NCBI GenBank assembly: GCA_964367935.1
Contig: CAYIYZ010000008.1
Location: 37,558-101,557 of the forward strand
DNA from: Scatomorpha sp964367935
GTDB taxonomy: Bacteria > Bacillota > Clostridia > Oscillospirales > Oscillospiraceae
Direction of reading: 5' to 3'
Length of the DNA: 64,000 bases
The notes under the pieces are model-generated. The model did no database searches and had not been told where the DNA came from. It worked only from the letters and a program-made list of their open reading frames with translations. Of this stretch, positions 1 through 8,266 are shown piece after piece (position 1 is the stretch's first letter; every line of letters starts with the position of its first letter). Position numbers and translations under genes: made by a program.

Positions 1-942
1 CGTTGCGCATATACCTATGAATAGACCCAAGAGCTTGGGTTTAACCGCTTTTCTCAGCATGATGAGTGAGGGCAGGCTCAGCGTTGTAACAGCCATCATA
101 AAGGATAGGATAGTGCCCAAAAGAGCGCCCTTGGCGAGCAAAGCTTCTGCTATGGGGATGGTGCCGAATATATCTGCATAGACAGGTATACCGATGGCAG
201 TCGCCATTATTACGCCGAAGGGATTATCGCTACCCAATACAGTCTCAATAATGCTCTGCGGTATCCAGTTGTGTATGAGTGCGCCTATGCCCACACCCAC
301 GAGGATGTAAGGGAAGACTTTTTTGAAAGTGTCAAGGAGCTGGTCTTTTGCGTATATCACCCTGTCTTTTTTGCTGAGATCGGGTGACTCTATATCCACA
401 CTGTTCGTGGTGAATATAAACTCCTCCACATACTTTTCCATGTTAAGCTTCTCAATGACCGTACCGCCGATGACGGCAACAGTCAGACCCAAGAGGACGT
501 ATATAACAGCAACCTCTGCGCCGAATATACTCATAAGTAAAACCAAACTGCCCAAATCGACCATGGGTGAGCTTATTAGGAAAGAAAAGGTGACGCCCAA
601 AGGCAGTTTCGCACTCGTGAAGCCGATGAAAAGCGGTATGGACGAGCAGGAGCAAAAAGGTGTTACGGTGCCCAAAAGTGCCGCTATGATGTTGGCCCAC
701 ACGCCCTTAAATTTGCCGAGTATACGCTTACTGCGCTCCGGTGGAAAGTAGCTCTGTATATATGATATGGTGAAAATCAAAGTGCAGAGCAGTACCACTA
801 TCTTTATCACATCGTAAATAAAAAACTGCAAGCTGCCGCCAATGCGAGATGTTATGTCCATGCCGAAAGCGGTGAGCATATTCCCGACCGCCTCGTTTAG
901 CCACTTCATGCCCAGTACCTGTTCCTGTATGAATGTCCACAT
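1..942 (-). CDS. ArsP/DUF318-family permease (3' end outside window)
   Basis: The minus strand is open for 314 codons from an ATG at 942 down to base 1, so the C-terminus lies outside the window. The product is a polytopic membrane protein. Its hallmark TPFCSCSSIPLF segment, a cysteine-containing membrane segment typical of the DUF318/ArsP permease family, sits about one third of the way in. A second family-like half with GIPVYADIFGTIPI lies near the window edge. Members export organoarsenicals or are linked to metal or redox stress, but the substrate here is not known. It lies 21 bases downstream of an ArsR-type repressor on the same strand, so the two probably form an operon under that repressor. 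Confidence 0.85.
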   Translation of the reverse strand, partial: MWTFIQEQVLGMKWLNEAVGNMLTAFGMDITSRIGGSLQFFIYDVIKIVVLLCTLIFTISYIQSYFPPERSKRILGKFKGVWANIIAALLGTVTPFCSCSSIPLFIGFTSAKLPLGVTFSFLISSPMVDLGSLVLLMSIFGAEVAVIYVLLGLTVAVIGGTVIEKLNMEKYVEEFIFTTNSVDIESPDLSKKDRVIYAKDQLLDTFKKVFPYILVGVGIGALIHNWIPQSIIETVLGSDNPFGVIMATAIGIPVYADIFGTIPIAEALLAKGALLGTILSFMMAVTTLSLPSLIMLRKAVKPKLLGLFIGICAT

Positions 943-963
943 ACTAAATTGTCTCTCCTATAA

Positions 964-1296
964 TTATGATATTTTTTCCATCTTCTTCAAATAGGTGTCG
1001 TTATCTGTCTGCTCTGCGTTCAAGGTGGTCATAAACTTGAGCAGCTCCATGGCACGCCCTGCACCTTCTTTACACAGACTATAGTGCATCCACTTACCGT
1101 TTTGTCTGCCTGTGACTATGCCCGATTCCGTAAGAATCTTCATATGATAAGATAAGCCCGATTGCTTTATCTCCGTAATACTCGATAGAACACAGGCGCA
1201 TTTCTCCCCATCACGCAATAGCTCTAAAATCTGTAAACGCTTTTCATCACATAAGGCCTTGAAAACCTTCGCATCTCTCTTGTAAGTGTTATCCAT
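964..1296 (-). CDS. ArsR/SmtB-family metalloregulator
   Basis: This is a winged-helix repressor of about 110 residues. The segment EKCACVL matches the cysteine box on the recognition region of ArsR proteins (ELCVCDL in the family), which binds As(III), Sb(III) or soft metals. The helix-turn-helix follows around QSGLSYHMKIL. I chose the ATG at 1296 (MDNTYKR) because GAGGTG lies five bases upstream of it. An in-frame ATG at 1308 would have no ribosome binding site and would sit against the operator. The gene precedes the permease at 942 by 21 bases after its stop. Two palindromic A/T-rich operator-like sites flank its promoter, which suggests autoregulation and release by a thiophilic metal. 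Confidence 0.88.
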   Translation of the reverse strand: MDNTYKRDAKVFKALCDEKRLQILELLRDGEKCACVLSSITEIKQSGLSYHMKILTESGIVTGRQNGKWMHYSLCKEGAGRAMELLKFMTTLNAEQTDNDTYLKKMEKIS

Positions 1297-1308
1297 AGCG
1301 CACCTCAT

Positions 1309-1377
1309 ATAAAAATATTTTGATTTATTCTATTCTAATAAACAGGTTTTGTCAAGAGTTATATCAAAATATTTTGA
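1309..1377 (-). promoter_or_regulatory. arsR-permease promoter flanked by two palindromic operators
   Basis: On the minus strand TTGACA (1355-1350) and TAGAAT (1332-1327) are spaced by 17 bases. Upstream of the -35 lies the perfect 14-bp palindrome TCAAAATATTTTGA (1364-1377). Between the -10 and the start codon lies a near copy, AAAATATTTTGAT with a mismatched left flank (1309-1324). A pair of such sites bracketing a promoter is the arrangement expected for a dimeric ArsR-family repressor. Confidence 0.75.
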
Positions 1378-1459
1378 ATCGTGTTAATCGTTTGTGCTTT
1401 TTGCTTTGTTTGGGTGTATGAATTTATGTATTATTTTAAATATATTTTGTTTTGCCGGC

Positions 1460-1488
1460 TTGACGATAGGGGTGTTATGGGATATACT
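1460..1488 (+). promoter_or_regulatory. candidate sigma-A promoter for pflB
   Basis: TTGACG (1460-1465) and TATACT (1483-1488) are separated by 17 bases. The remaining leader to pflB is about 235 bases and holds no gene. At 1581-1600 TTGTTA and GTACAA are separated by 8 bases, which resembles a degenerate Rex (redox repressor) box of form TTGTTA-N8-TAACAA. That second point is weak. Confidence 0.55.
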
Positions 1489-1723
1489 GAGTGCGTAATT
1501 GTTTGGCTTTGTATGACCGGCGGATAATGTGGATAACCACAGAGGAGTACAAAGTGTGATAGCCGACCGCCTGGGCAATGTTGTTACCGTTGAGGTACAA
1601 TATTGTCTTTTTTGTTTTTATGAGGCAGAAGTCAAGGCAAACGGGGCGAACATATAGGTTTGACCCCCTTCGAGGGGAAATCTTCAGAACGAGCACAGGG
1701 TGCTATATTGAAAGGAGAAAAAT

Positions 1724-3952
1724 ATGACAAAAGCATGGCAAGGTTTTAAGGCAGGTATTTGGCAAGAGAAGGTAGATGTATCTAACTTCATTTTGAATAA
1801 TTTCACCGCTTACGAGGGCGATCATGAATTTTTGGCAGCGCCAACGGAGCGAACAATGGCATTACTTGAAAAGGCGGAGGCACTGTTTGCCGAGGAACTT
1901 AATAAGGGCGGGGTGTTGTCCATAGACACGGAGACGGTGACCTCCTTGCTCAGTTACGGCCCCGGTTACCTCGATAAGGAAAATGAGATTATCGTGGGAT
2001 TTCAGACAGACAGTCCTTTGAGACGTGGTGTGAATCCCTTTGGCGGCTTAAAGATGACGCGAGATGCCTGCGAGGCCTATGGCTATAAGTTGTCCGATAA
2101 GGTTGAGAGCGAGTTTCAGTACCGCACAACGCATAATGACGGAGTGTTTCGTGTGTACACGGATGAGATGCGTACGGCACGCAGTTCGGGTATAATAACG
2201 GGCTTACCTGACGCTTACGGCAGAGGACGTATCATAGGTGATTACCGTCGTGTTGCACTCTACGGTACGGATTATCTCATAGAGATGAAGAGGAGAGATA
2301 AGCGTGAGCTGGGCGAGGACATCATGGATGTGGATACAATCAGGCAGACGGAGGAACTGTATCAGCAGATAGCATTTTTGGAGAAGCTGCGTGATATGGC
2401 AAAGCTCTACGGCTACGATATAACTAGGCCGGCGACCAATGCTCGTGAAGCTGTGCAATGGCTTTACTTTGCGTATTTGGGTGCAATAAAGGAGCAGAAC
2501 GGTGCAGCTATGAGCTTGGGGCGTGTCAGCACGTTTCTTGATATATACTTTGAGCGTGATATAAATAAGGGCTTGCTCACAGAGAGCGGTGCACAGGAGC
2601 TTATGGATGACTTTGTACTTAAACTGCGTATGGCACGCCATTTGCGTACACCTGATTATAATGAGCTTTTCGGCGGAGATCCGATGTGGATCACGGAGTG
2701 TGTCGGCGGTGTTTCGGAGGATGGTCGTCACCTTGTGACGAAGAACTCTTTCCGTGTGCTACATACGCTGTACAATTTAAAGCCGTCGGCAGAACCGAAT
2801 CTAACGATACTTTGGGCGGACGCTTTACCCGAGGGCTTTAAGCGCTATGCCGCTAAGGTCTCTTGCGATACGGATTCTGTACAGTACGAAAATGATGACC
2901 TAATGCGCCCCACCTACGGCGACGATTACGGCATAGCCTGCTGCGTATCTGCTATGCGTTTGGGTAAGGAAATGCAGTTTTTCGGAGCACGTGCTAACCT
3001 CGCCAAGATGTTGTTAATGGCACTTAACGGCGGCAGGGACGAAAAGAGCGGTAAGCAAGTCGGCCCTGAGATGCCGGTGTACAGTGGTGATTACCTTGAC
3101 TATGACACTGTTATGTCTATGATGGAGCCTTATCGTAACTGGCTGGCGAAGCTCTATGTGAATACGATGAACGTCATACACTACATGCACGATAAATACG
3201 CTTATGAGAAGACGCAGATGGCCTTACATGATACGGTAGTACATCGCTATATGGCTTTCGGTGTGGCGGGCATGAGCGTGCTTGCGGACTCCTTGGCGGC
3301 GATTAAGTATACTCGTGTAAAGGTTGTGAGAGATGACAGGGGCATAATATCCGAATTTGAGATAGAGGGCGAATATCCGCAGTTTGGCAATGATGATGAC
3401 AGGGTCGATGATATAGCGGCGGAGCAGATAAGGGATTTTTACAATGCGCTAAAGGAGCATAAGACCTATAGGGACGCAGAGCATACGCTGTCGGTGCTCA
3501 CGATAACGTCGAATGTGGTGTATGGCAAGAAAACGGGAGCGACACCTGACGGCAGGCAGGCAGGCGAGGCGTTTGCACCGGGGGCTAACCCCATGCACGG
3601 TAGGGAGAAGCAAGGTGCGCTCGCTTCACTTAACTCGGTTGCCAAGATACCTTATGACTGCTGCCGAGACGGTGTTTCGAATACCTTCTCAATCATACCT
3701 GAGGCGCTTGGAAAGTCTGAAAAAGAGCGTTTTGATAATCTCGTTTCGCTATTGGACGGCTACTTCGCACAGGGTGCACATCATTTGAATGTAAATGTGT
3801 TAAAACGAGAGGTGCTTATGGCGGCGTATGAGAGGCCTGAGCTGTACCCGAACCTCACAATCCGTGTGTCGGGTTATGCAGTGAATTTCAGTAAGCTGAG
3901 TAAGGAACAACAGCTGGAGGTAATTTCACGTACCTTCCACGACAACATGTAG
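1724..3952 (+). CDS. pflB: pyruvate formate-lyase (formate C-acetyltransferase)
   Basis: This enzyme converts pyruvate and CoA to acetyl-CoA and formate in anaerobic fermentation. The 742-residue length is normal for the family. The adjacent catalytic cysteines are seen as C406-C407 in GIACCVSAMR. The glycyl-radical loop RVSGYAVNF, with Gly717, lies 26 residues from the C-terminus, as in other PFL enzymes. The ATG at 1724 is preceded by AAGGAG. The activating enzyme gene follows two bases after the stop, the usual pflB-pflA order. A candidate promoter lies at 1460-1488 with a long leader that may carry redox control. The glycyl radical makes the enzyme oxygen sensitive, which fits an anaerobe. 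Confidence 0.97.
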   Translation: MTKAWQGFKAGIWQEKVDVSNFILNNFTAYEGDHEFLAAPTERTMALLEKAEALFAEELNKGGVLSIDTETVTSLLSYGPGYLDKENEIIVGFQTDSPLRRGVNPFGGLKMTRDACEAYGYKLSDKVESEFQYRTTHNDGVFRVYTDEMRTARSSGIITGLPDAYGRGRIIGDYRRVALYGTDYLIEMKRRDKRELGEDIMDVDTIRQTEELYQQIAFLEKLRDMAKLYGYDITRPATNAREAVQWLYFAYLGAIKEQNGAAMSLGRVSTFLDIYFERDINKGLLTESGAQELMDDFVLKLRMARHLRTPDYNELFGGDPMWITECVGGVSEDGRHLVTKNSFRVLHTLYNLKPSAEPNLTILWADALPEGFKRYAAKVSCDTDSVQYENDDLMRPTYGDDYGIACCVSAMRLGKEMQFFGARANLAKMLLMALNGGRDEKSGKQVGPEMPVYSGDYLDYDTVMSMMEPYRNWLAKLYVNTMNVIHYMHDKYAYEKTQMALHDTVVHRYMAFGVAGMSVLADSLAAIKYTRVKVVRDDRGIISEFEIEGEYPQFGNDDDRVDDIAAEQIRDFYNALKEHKTYRDAEHTLSVLTITSNVVYGKKTGATPDGRQAGEAFAPGANPMHGREKQGALASLNSVAKIPYDCCRDGVSNTFSIIPEALGKSEKERFDNLVSLLDGYFAQGAHHLNVNVLKREVLMAAYERPELYPNLTIRVSGYAVNFSKLSKEQQLEVISRTFHDNM

Positions 3953-3954
3953 AT

Positions 3955-4671
3955 ATGAAAGGGTATATACATTCTTTTCAGTCTATGGGCGCTGTAGACG
4001 GCCCCGGCGTGCGTTTTGTAACGTTCATGCAGGGTTGTCCTTTGCGCTGTGCTTATTGCCATAATCCCGACACTTGGGATTATGGCAAAGGTAGTGTTTA
4101 TAGCGTCGAGGAGGTTGTCGCTAAGCTCACAAGGTTTATACCCTATATAAAAAATGGAGGACTCACCGTGTCAGGCGGTGAGCCCTTGTCGCAGATTGGC
4201 TTTGTTCAGGAGCTTTTTATAAGAGCGCATGAGCTGGGTTTGCATACGGCGCTTGACACGTCGGGCATAGGTGACTTACATGAGGCTGAGCGTTTACTGG
4301 AGCATACGGATCTTGTGCTCCTGGATATTAAGTTTACAAACTGCGAGGATTATAGTAAGTATGCTGAGGCGGATTTTACGAAAGTTAGGGCGTTTTTGGA
4401 TTTGTGCGGAAGAAAACAACAGAAGATTTGGATACGTCAGGTAATAGTGACGGGCATAAATGATGACCTCGAGAATATAGAGCAGCTATGTAAAATAATA
4501 GAGCCGTATTCAAAAATTGTTGAAAAAGTAGAGTTACTGCCGTTTCGGAAGATTTGCCTTGCAAAATACGACAGTATGGGACTGAAATTCCCTTTTGCAC
4601 ATATAGGAGAGACGACAGAAGCGAAAATAGATGAACTGAATTTATGGTTAGAAGCGAAATCTGTCAGATAG
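3955..4671 (+). CDS. pflA: pyruvate formate-lyase activating enzyme (radical SAM)
   Basis: This 238-residue protein uses a [4Fe-4S] cluster and S-adenosylmethionine to make the glycyl radical on PFL. The cluster motif is CPLRCAYCH, with cysteines 28, 32 and 35 (CxxxCxxC). The following HNPDTW and the SGGEPL glycine-rich SAM segment are typical of PFL activases. Its ATG lies two bases after the pflB stop and has no separate strong ribosome binding site, so translation is probably coupled. There is no clear terminator before the next promoter at 4695. Confidence 0.96.
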   Translation: MKGYIHSFQSMGAVDGPGVRFVTFMQGCPLRCAYCHNPDTWDYGKGSVYSVEEVVAKLTRFIPYIKNGGLTVSGGEPLSQIGFVQELFIRAHELGLHTALDTSGIGDLHEAERLLEHTDLVLLDIKFTNCEDYSKYAEADFTKVRAFLDLCGRKQQKIWIRQVIVTGINDDLENIEQLCKIIEPYSKIVEKVELLPFRKICLAKYDSMGLKFPFAHIGETTEAKIDELNLWLEAKSVR

Positions 4672-4694
4672 CACTTTTTGTGTTCTTTAGCGTG

Positions 4695-4723
4695 TTGACA
4701 TTTTGTGAAAATGTGTATATAAT
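4695..4723 (+). promoter_or_regulatory. consensus sigma-A promoter for the HD-domain gene
   Basis: TTGACA (4695-4700), a 17-base spacer and TATAAT (4718-4723) form an exact consensus promoter. A GGAGG ribosome binding site at 4736-4740 and the ATG at 4750 follow within 27 bases. Confidence 0.85.
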
Positions 4724-4749
4724 TTTAGAAAATTCGGAGGTGCAAAATT

Positions 4750-5298
4750 ATGTCATATATTCCAACACCCGAGCAGGCCTTGGAGCTTACTAAAAAGTAT
4801 AATACGGAGCCGTTTCATATACATCATGCGCGAACAGTGGGCAAGGTAATGGGATATTTAGCCAAGGAATTTGATCCCGGCCGTGAAGAATTTTGGGAGG
4901 CTGTGGGCTATTTGCATGATATAGATTTCGGGATGTGGCCGGAGCTACATTGTGCAAAGGCAAAGGAACTACTCGCTGAGCACGAGATAGACGATGAGAT
5001 GATACATGCGGTGATCAGCCACGGGTACGGAATATGTTATGACGTGGAGCCTGAGACTAAGATGGAAAATGTACTGTATGCCGTTGACGAATTGACAGGA
5101 CTTATAGGAGCGGCGGCGCTCATGAGACCTACCGGCATGGACGGCATGGAAGTTAAGTCGGTTGCTAAGAAATTTAAGGATAAGAAGTTTGCTGCAGGCT
5201 GCTCGCGCGAGACGATAAATAATGGCGCTGAGAGACTGGGTATGACTTTAAATGAGTTAATAGAGATGACTCTAGGTGCTATGCTAGCCACTGTATGA
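4750..5298 (+). CDS. HD-domain hydrolase, function unknown
   Basis: A 182-residue protein with an HD metal-dependent phosphohydrolase core. The seen ligands are H (IHHARTVG), HD (YLHDIDFGM, about residues 56-58) and later H (VISHGYG), plus an Asp in YAVDELTG. Such proteins hydrolyse phosphomonoesters, phosphodiesters or nucleotides; the substrate cannot be told from sequence. It has its own consensus promoter and a terminator-like hairpin after the stop, so it is probably monocistronic. The next gene encodes a GGDEF protein, but no EAL or HD-GYP features are present here, so a c-di-GMP role should not be assumed. Confidence 0.85.
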   Translation: MSYIPTPEQALELTKKYNTEPFHIHHARTVGKVMGYLAKEFDPGREEFWEAVGYLHDIDFGMWPELHCAKAKELLAEHEIDDEMIHAVISHGYGICYDVEPETKMENVLYAVDELTGLIGAAALMRPTGMDGMEVKSVAKKFKDKKFAAGCSRETINNGAERLGMTLNELIEMTLGAMLATV

Positions 5299-5313
5299 GT
5301 TATCATTAAATGA

Positions 5314-5345
5314 GTCCGCAGGCAGTAACTTGCGGGCTTGTTTTT
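5314..5345 (+). terminator. intrinsic terminator after the HD-domain gene
   Basis: GTCCGCA (5314-5320) pairs with TGCGGGC (5331-5337), including one G-T pair, and is followed by TTGTTTTT. Confidence 0.7.
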
Positions 5346-5403
5346 ACAAAGTCGGGATAGAATAGGCAATAGAGCGAGTCTAATACTGTATTGGAGGCGA
5401 AAA

Positions 5404-7149
5404 ATGGATAAAGCTCAGGTTTTGATAGTAGACGATAGCTTGATGAATCAGGCAGTGCTTCGCAATATATTGCAAAATGAATATGAGGTGTTCTGTGCAA
5501 GTAGCGGTATGGAGATGTTCAGTGTATTAGAGGAGACTGATCCAAAACTTATCTTGCTCGATGTGGTCATGCCCGAAATGGATGGCTTCGCTATAATAGA
5601 GAAGCTGAAATCGGGCGATGAGTACAGTCGTATACCTGTAATATTCATAACGGGTCTTAATGATGCTAAGAGCGAGGAGCGTGGATTTAGTTTAGGCGCT
5701 ATTGACTATATAACAAAGCCGTTTATAGAGCGAATAGTGCTTGCTCGTGTGCGTTCATATGTTCAGCTTTATGAATTTATAGAGATGACAGAACGCATGG
5801 GCAGAAACGACGGTCTGACGGGGCTTCTCAATAAGCGGGCGACGGAAGAGCAGATCCAAAAACAGTTAAGTGTCAAGGGGAAGCTGACGACGGGTGCGCT
5901 CATGATAATAGATATAGATAATTTTAAGAGCATAAATGATAGTTTCGGACATCTGTACGGCGATGCGGTCATATCACAGTTGGGCAGTGCCTTGAGAGGC
6001 ATTTTCCAAAAGAGTGATATATTAGGGCGCGTGGGCGGAGATGAGTTTTTCGTGTTTTTGCGTAACTATAAAGACAAGGCAGTGTTGATTAAAAAGGCGG
6101 AGGAAGTTGGTGTAGCGTTTCGTAAGACGCATGAACAAGGTGGGGTTAAGGTAGATATATCTGCAAGTATAGGTATAGCTACGATGGATGACTCTGTCGA
6201 GTTTGAGCAGATGTATAAACTTGCGGATATAGCGCTGTACAATTCTAAGGCTAAAGGCAAAAACTGCCATACATTTTACGAGGGACAAGAAGAATTGAGC
6301 TATGTGTCGGAGCGCACACAGATAGAGCGCAGTTCGAGGACTAGACAAGATCCTAGTGCGAGCATAGATGATTTTAATACAAACTTCAGGGAATTTGTGT
6401 ATAATTATGTAGAGGGTTCTAAGGTAGCGGAGTATACTATACAGTCAATTATGCAGTTGATATGTGCGCAGTTTTCATTTACATCAGCTTCTATATCGAA
6501 GCTTGATTATGCGGATGGAATTATTAAGTATACGAAGGACTGGAGCAATATAAATCCTGACAAGCATCCTGTATCACGAGAGATAGGCTTAGACGATATA
6601 ACAGGCATGTACAATGCGTTCGAGGCACATCAGTTACTTGTGTCTGGGGACGAGGATGAGTTGCCGGAGATATTGTCAAAAGACAAAGAGGACAGGGTAT
6701 ATTCCTATTTTCCACTACGAAATAAGAAAGTATTGCTAGGCTACCTCAGCTTTGAGAGTGCTGCCGGAGAGACGAAGATAAGCCCGAAACAAAAGAAGTC
6801 TATAGTTGGGGTGTGTCAACAGCTTTCGACGGTTATAATAAATCAATTTTTGTTGAGCAATGCCATGAGTGCCAAGGAAAATATCACTTCTGTGCTAAAT
6901 AATTTAAGTATGCCTGTGTATGTGACGAGTCCGCAGAGGGTGCGTCCTATGTTTATAAACGAGGCGGCGAAGGCGAAGGGCGTTAAGCCGCACGGTCGTA
7001 ACTGCTTTACAAAAGGCTGTGTGTCAGAGGCGTGTCCATTGAAAGCGGCGGTGGAAAACGGCGGATTTTATGAGAACGAGCATGTAAGTTGTAAGGAAAT
7101 ATCGTGGTCGGAGGACGGCGTAGCCTATGTAATTACGGAGAAAATGTAG
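5404..7149 (+). CDS. receiver-GGDEF response regulator with GAF/PAS-like C-terminus
   Basis: A 581-residue signalling protein. Residues 1-125 form a CheY-like receiver with acidic pocket D10/D11, phosphoacceptor D53 (LLDVVMPEMDGF), T83 and K105. A diguanylate cyclase domain follows, with DGLTGLLNK and an intact GGDEF at 211-215 (RVGGDEFFVF), so it probably makes cyclic di-GMP. The inhibitory RxxD site five residues before GGDEF is degenerate (QKSD), so product inhibition may be lost. The C-terminal half looks like a GAF-like region followed by a PAS-like segment with clustered cysteines (NCFTKGCVSEACPL), which could sense redox state or bind metal. I chose ATG 5404 over an upstream in-frame start because TTGGAGGCG lies just before it. 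No histidine kinase is adjacent. Confidence 0.9.
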   Translation: MDKAQVLIVDDSLMNQAVLRNILQNEYEVFCASSGMEMFSVLEETDPKLILLDVVMPEMDGFAIIEKLKSGDEYSRIPVIFITGLNDAKSEERGFSLGAIDYITKPFIERIVLARVRSYVQLYEFIEMTERMGRNDGLTGLLNKRATEEQIQKQLSVKGKLTTGALMIIDIDNFKSINDSFGHLYGDAVISQLGSALRGIFQKSDILGRVGGDEFFVFLRNYKDKAVLIKKAEEVGVAFRKTHEQGGVKVDISASIGIATMDDSVEFEQMYKLADIALYNSKAKGKNCHTFYEGQEELSYVSERTQIERSSRTRQDPSASIDDFNTNFREFVYNYVEGSKVAEYTIQSIMQLICAQFSFTSASISKLDYADGIIKYTKDWSNINPDKHPVSREIGLDDITGMYNAFEAHQLLVSGDEDELPEILSKDKEDRVYSYFPLRNKKVLLGYLSFESAAGETKISPKQKKSIVGVCQQLSTVIINQFLLSNAMSAKENITSVLNNLSMPVYVTSPQRVRPMFINEAAKAKGVKPHGRNCFTKGCVSEACPLKAAVENGGFYENEHVSCKEISWSEDGVAYVITEKM

Positions 7150-7165
7150 TTAAGGGGTGGTAGAA

Positions 7166-7663
7166 GTGGAGCTGGCAGCCATAACGGTAGAGGATGTAAG
7201 CCACGCTATGGACATAATAGACGGGGCGAAGCGGCATTTGAGGGAGCAGGGCATAGACCAGTGGCAGACAGGTTACCCCGACTTTGAGTGCATAAGAGGT
7301 GACGCTGTAAATAAAAAAGGCTTTTTCATAAAAGACGGTGATCAGGTGCTGGGCTACCTGTGCATTGACTTTGAGGGCGAGCCTGCCTATGAGGACTTGG
7401 ACGGCACTTGGACGAGCGACGAGGACTATGTGGTGGTACATCGCATGGCTTTCAGTGAGCTTGCACGTGGAAAGAGCTTGTCTGATACAGTGTTTAGCTT
7501 GGTGGAGCGTATGAGTGCCGAGCGTGGTGTACGCTATTTTCGAGTTGACACGGACAGTGACAATGCGAAGATGCAGCATGTGTTGAAGAAGAATGGCTTT
7601 ACATATCGCGGTACGATATGCTTTGACAATAGCCAGAAGATAGCGTTTGACAAAATATTTTAG
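7166..7663 (+). CDS. GNAT-family N-acetyltransferase
   Basis: A protein of about 165 residues with the GCN5-related acetyltransferase fold. The acetyl-CoA binding region is near VVVHRMAFSELARGKSLSD, and the later DTDSDNAKMQHVLKKNGF segment is the usual GNAT motif B. The target, probably a small molecule or peptide, is unknown. The GTG at 7166 is preferred because AAGGGG lies 8 bases upstream. An in-frame GTG at 7157 overlaps that site. It starts 16 bases after the GGDEF gene stop and is probably co-transcribed with it. Confidence 0.85.
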   Translation: MELAAITVEDVSHAMDIIDGAKRHLREQGIDQWQTGYPDFECIRGDAVNKKGFFIKDGDQVLGYLCIDFEGEPAYEDLDGTWTSDEDYVVVHRMAFSELARGKSLSDTVFSLVERMSAERGVRYFRVDTDSDNAKMQHVLKKNGFTYRGTICFDNSQKIAFDKIF

Positions 7664-7865
7664 ACAACAAAAAAGTCATGGCAACAAACTCTCGTCCTTT
7701 GCCGAGCAAAGATTTTTCTAAAATCACGGCGAGTTGCCTGGTCTGATTTTAGAAAAATGTTAGATTTTATCGGCGGCGGGGCGTGTACACGCCTCCGATT
7801 CCGCTCGAGGCTCGCAAGCCGAGAACCCCCTTTTGTCGAAAAACCTGTTTTTCGACAGTCTAAAC
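7664..7865. repeat. non-coding stretch with several inverted repeats
   Basis: No credible gene is seen. It holds a 14-bp perfect inverted repeat (ATTTTTCTAAAATC at 7712-7725 against 7745-7758), the 14-bp palindrome GGCGTGTACACGCC (7780-7793) and the hairpin GTCGAAAAA-CCTG-TTTTTCGAC (7835-7856). The last has the same layout as a hairpin at 19033-19056 with different arm sequence. It may be a diverged member of the intergenic repeats described elsewhere. Confidence 0.5.
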
Positions 7866-7905
7866 AAAAAATGAGCACTGCGTAAAACGCAGTGCTCATT
7901 TTTTG
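7866..7905 (-). terminator. bidirectional intrinsic terminator (secG side)
   Basis: ATGAGCACTGCG (7871-7882) and its exact complement (7888-7899) flank a TAAAA loop, with A and T runs on the two sides. It can end secG from the right and the GNAT operon from the left. Confidence 0.85.
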
Positions 7906-7916
7906 TTAATTTACGA

Positions 7917-8144
7917 TTAGATTAGGTTCAGCGCAAGTGTCAAAACAACAAAAAGCAGAGCAATCCACTTAGTTGCTTTAGCTAGACGATCGTCCCAAGA
8001 CTTTGCCTTGCCCTTAGACATGAAAGTGTCGGCACCGCCGGAGATAGCGCCGGATAGACCTGCGCTCTTGCCGGACTGCATTAAAACGACCAAAGTAACG
8101 GCTATGCCGGATAAAAGCTGTAAAACTGTAAGTGCGGTTAGCAT
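7917..8144 (-). CDS. secG: preprotein translocase subunit SecG
   Basis: A 75-residue membrane protein with two transmembrane segments (LTVLQLLSGIAVTLVVLMQ and KWIALLFVVLTLALNLI). They are joined by the conserved LMQSGKSAGLSGAISGG linker that identifies SecG. It is the accessory subunit of the SecYEG channel and assists protein export. ATG 8144 is chosen because GAAGGG lies ten bases upstream; the TTG three codons earlier lies directly against that site. It has its own promoter and terminator. The usual neighbours rnr and smpB are not downstream in this window. Confidence 0.95.
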   Translation of the reverse strand: MLTALTVLQLLSGIAVTLVVLMQSGKSAGLSGAISGGADTFMSKGKAKSWDDRLAKATKWIALLFVVLTLALNLI

Positions 8145-8188
8145 TATATTCAATCCCTTCGGTATAAATTATAATCGATACTCGAATT

Positions 8189-8217
8189 AATCTAACACAA
8201 AAAAATTGCTTTGTCAA
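8189..8217 (-). promoter_or_regulatory. secG promoter
   Basis: On the minus strand TTGACA (8217-8212), 17 bases, then TAGATT (8194-8189). Confidence 0.75.
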
Positions 8218-8266
8218 TTATAATCTGTTATTATGTAAGTGTAATATTGCAGGTTTTGGAGTGAAT

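Noticed and set aside
1581..1600. Rex binding site before pflB as a separate feature
   Set aside because: One half matches (TTGTTA) but the other (GTACAA) fits only four of six positions; kept only as a remark in the promoter entry.
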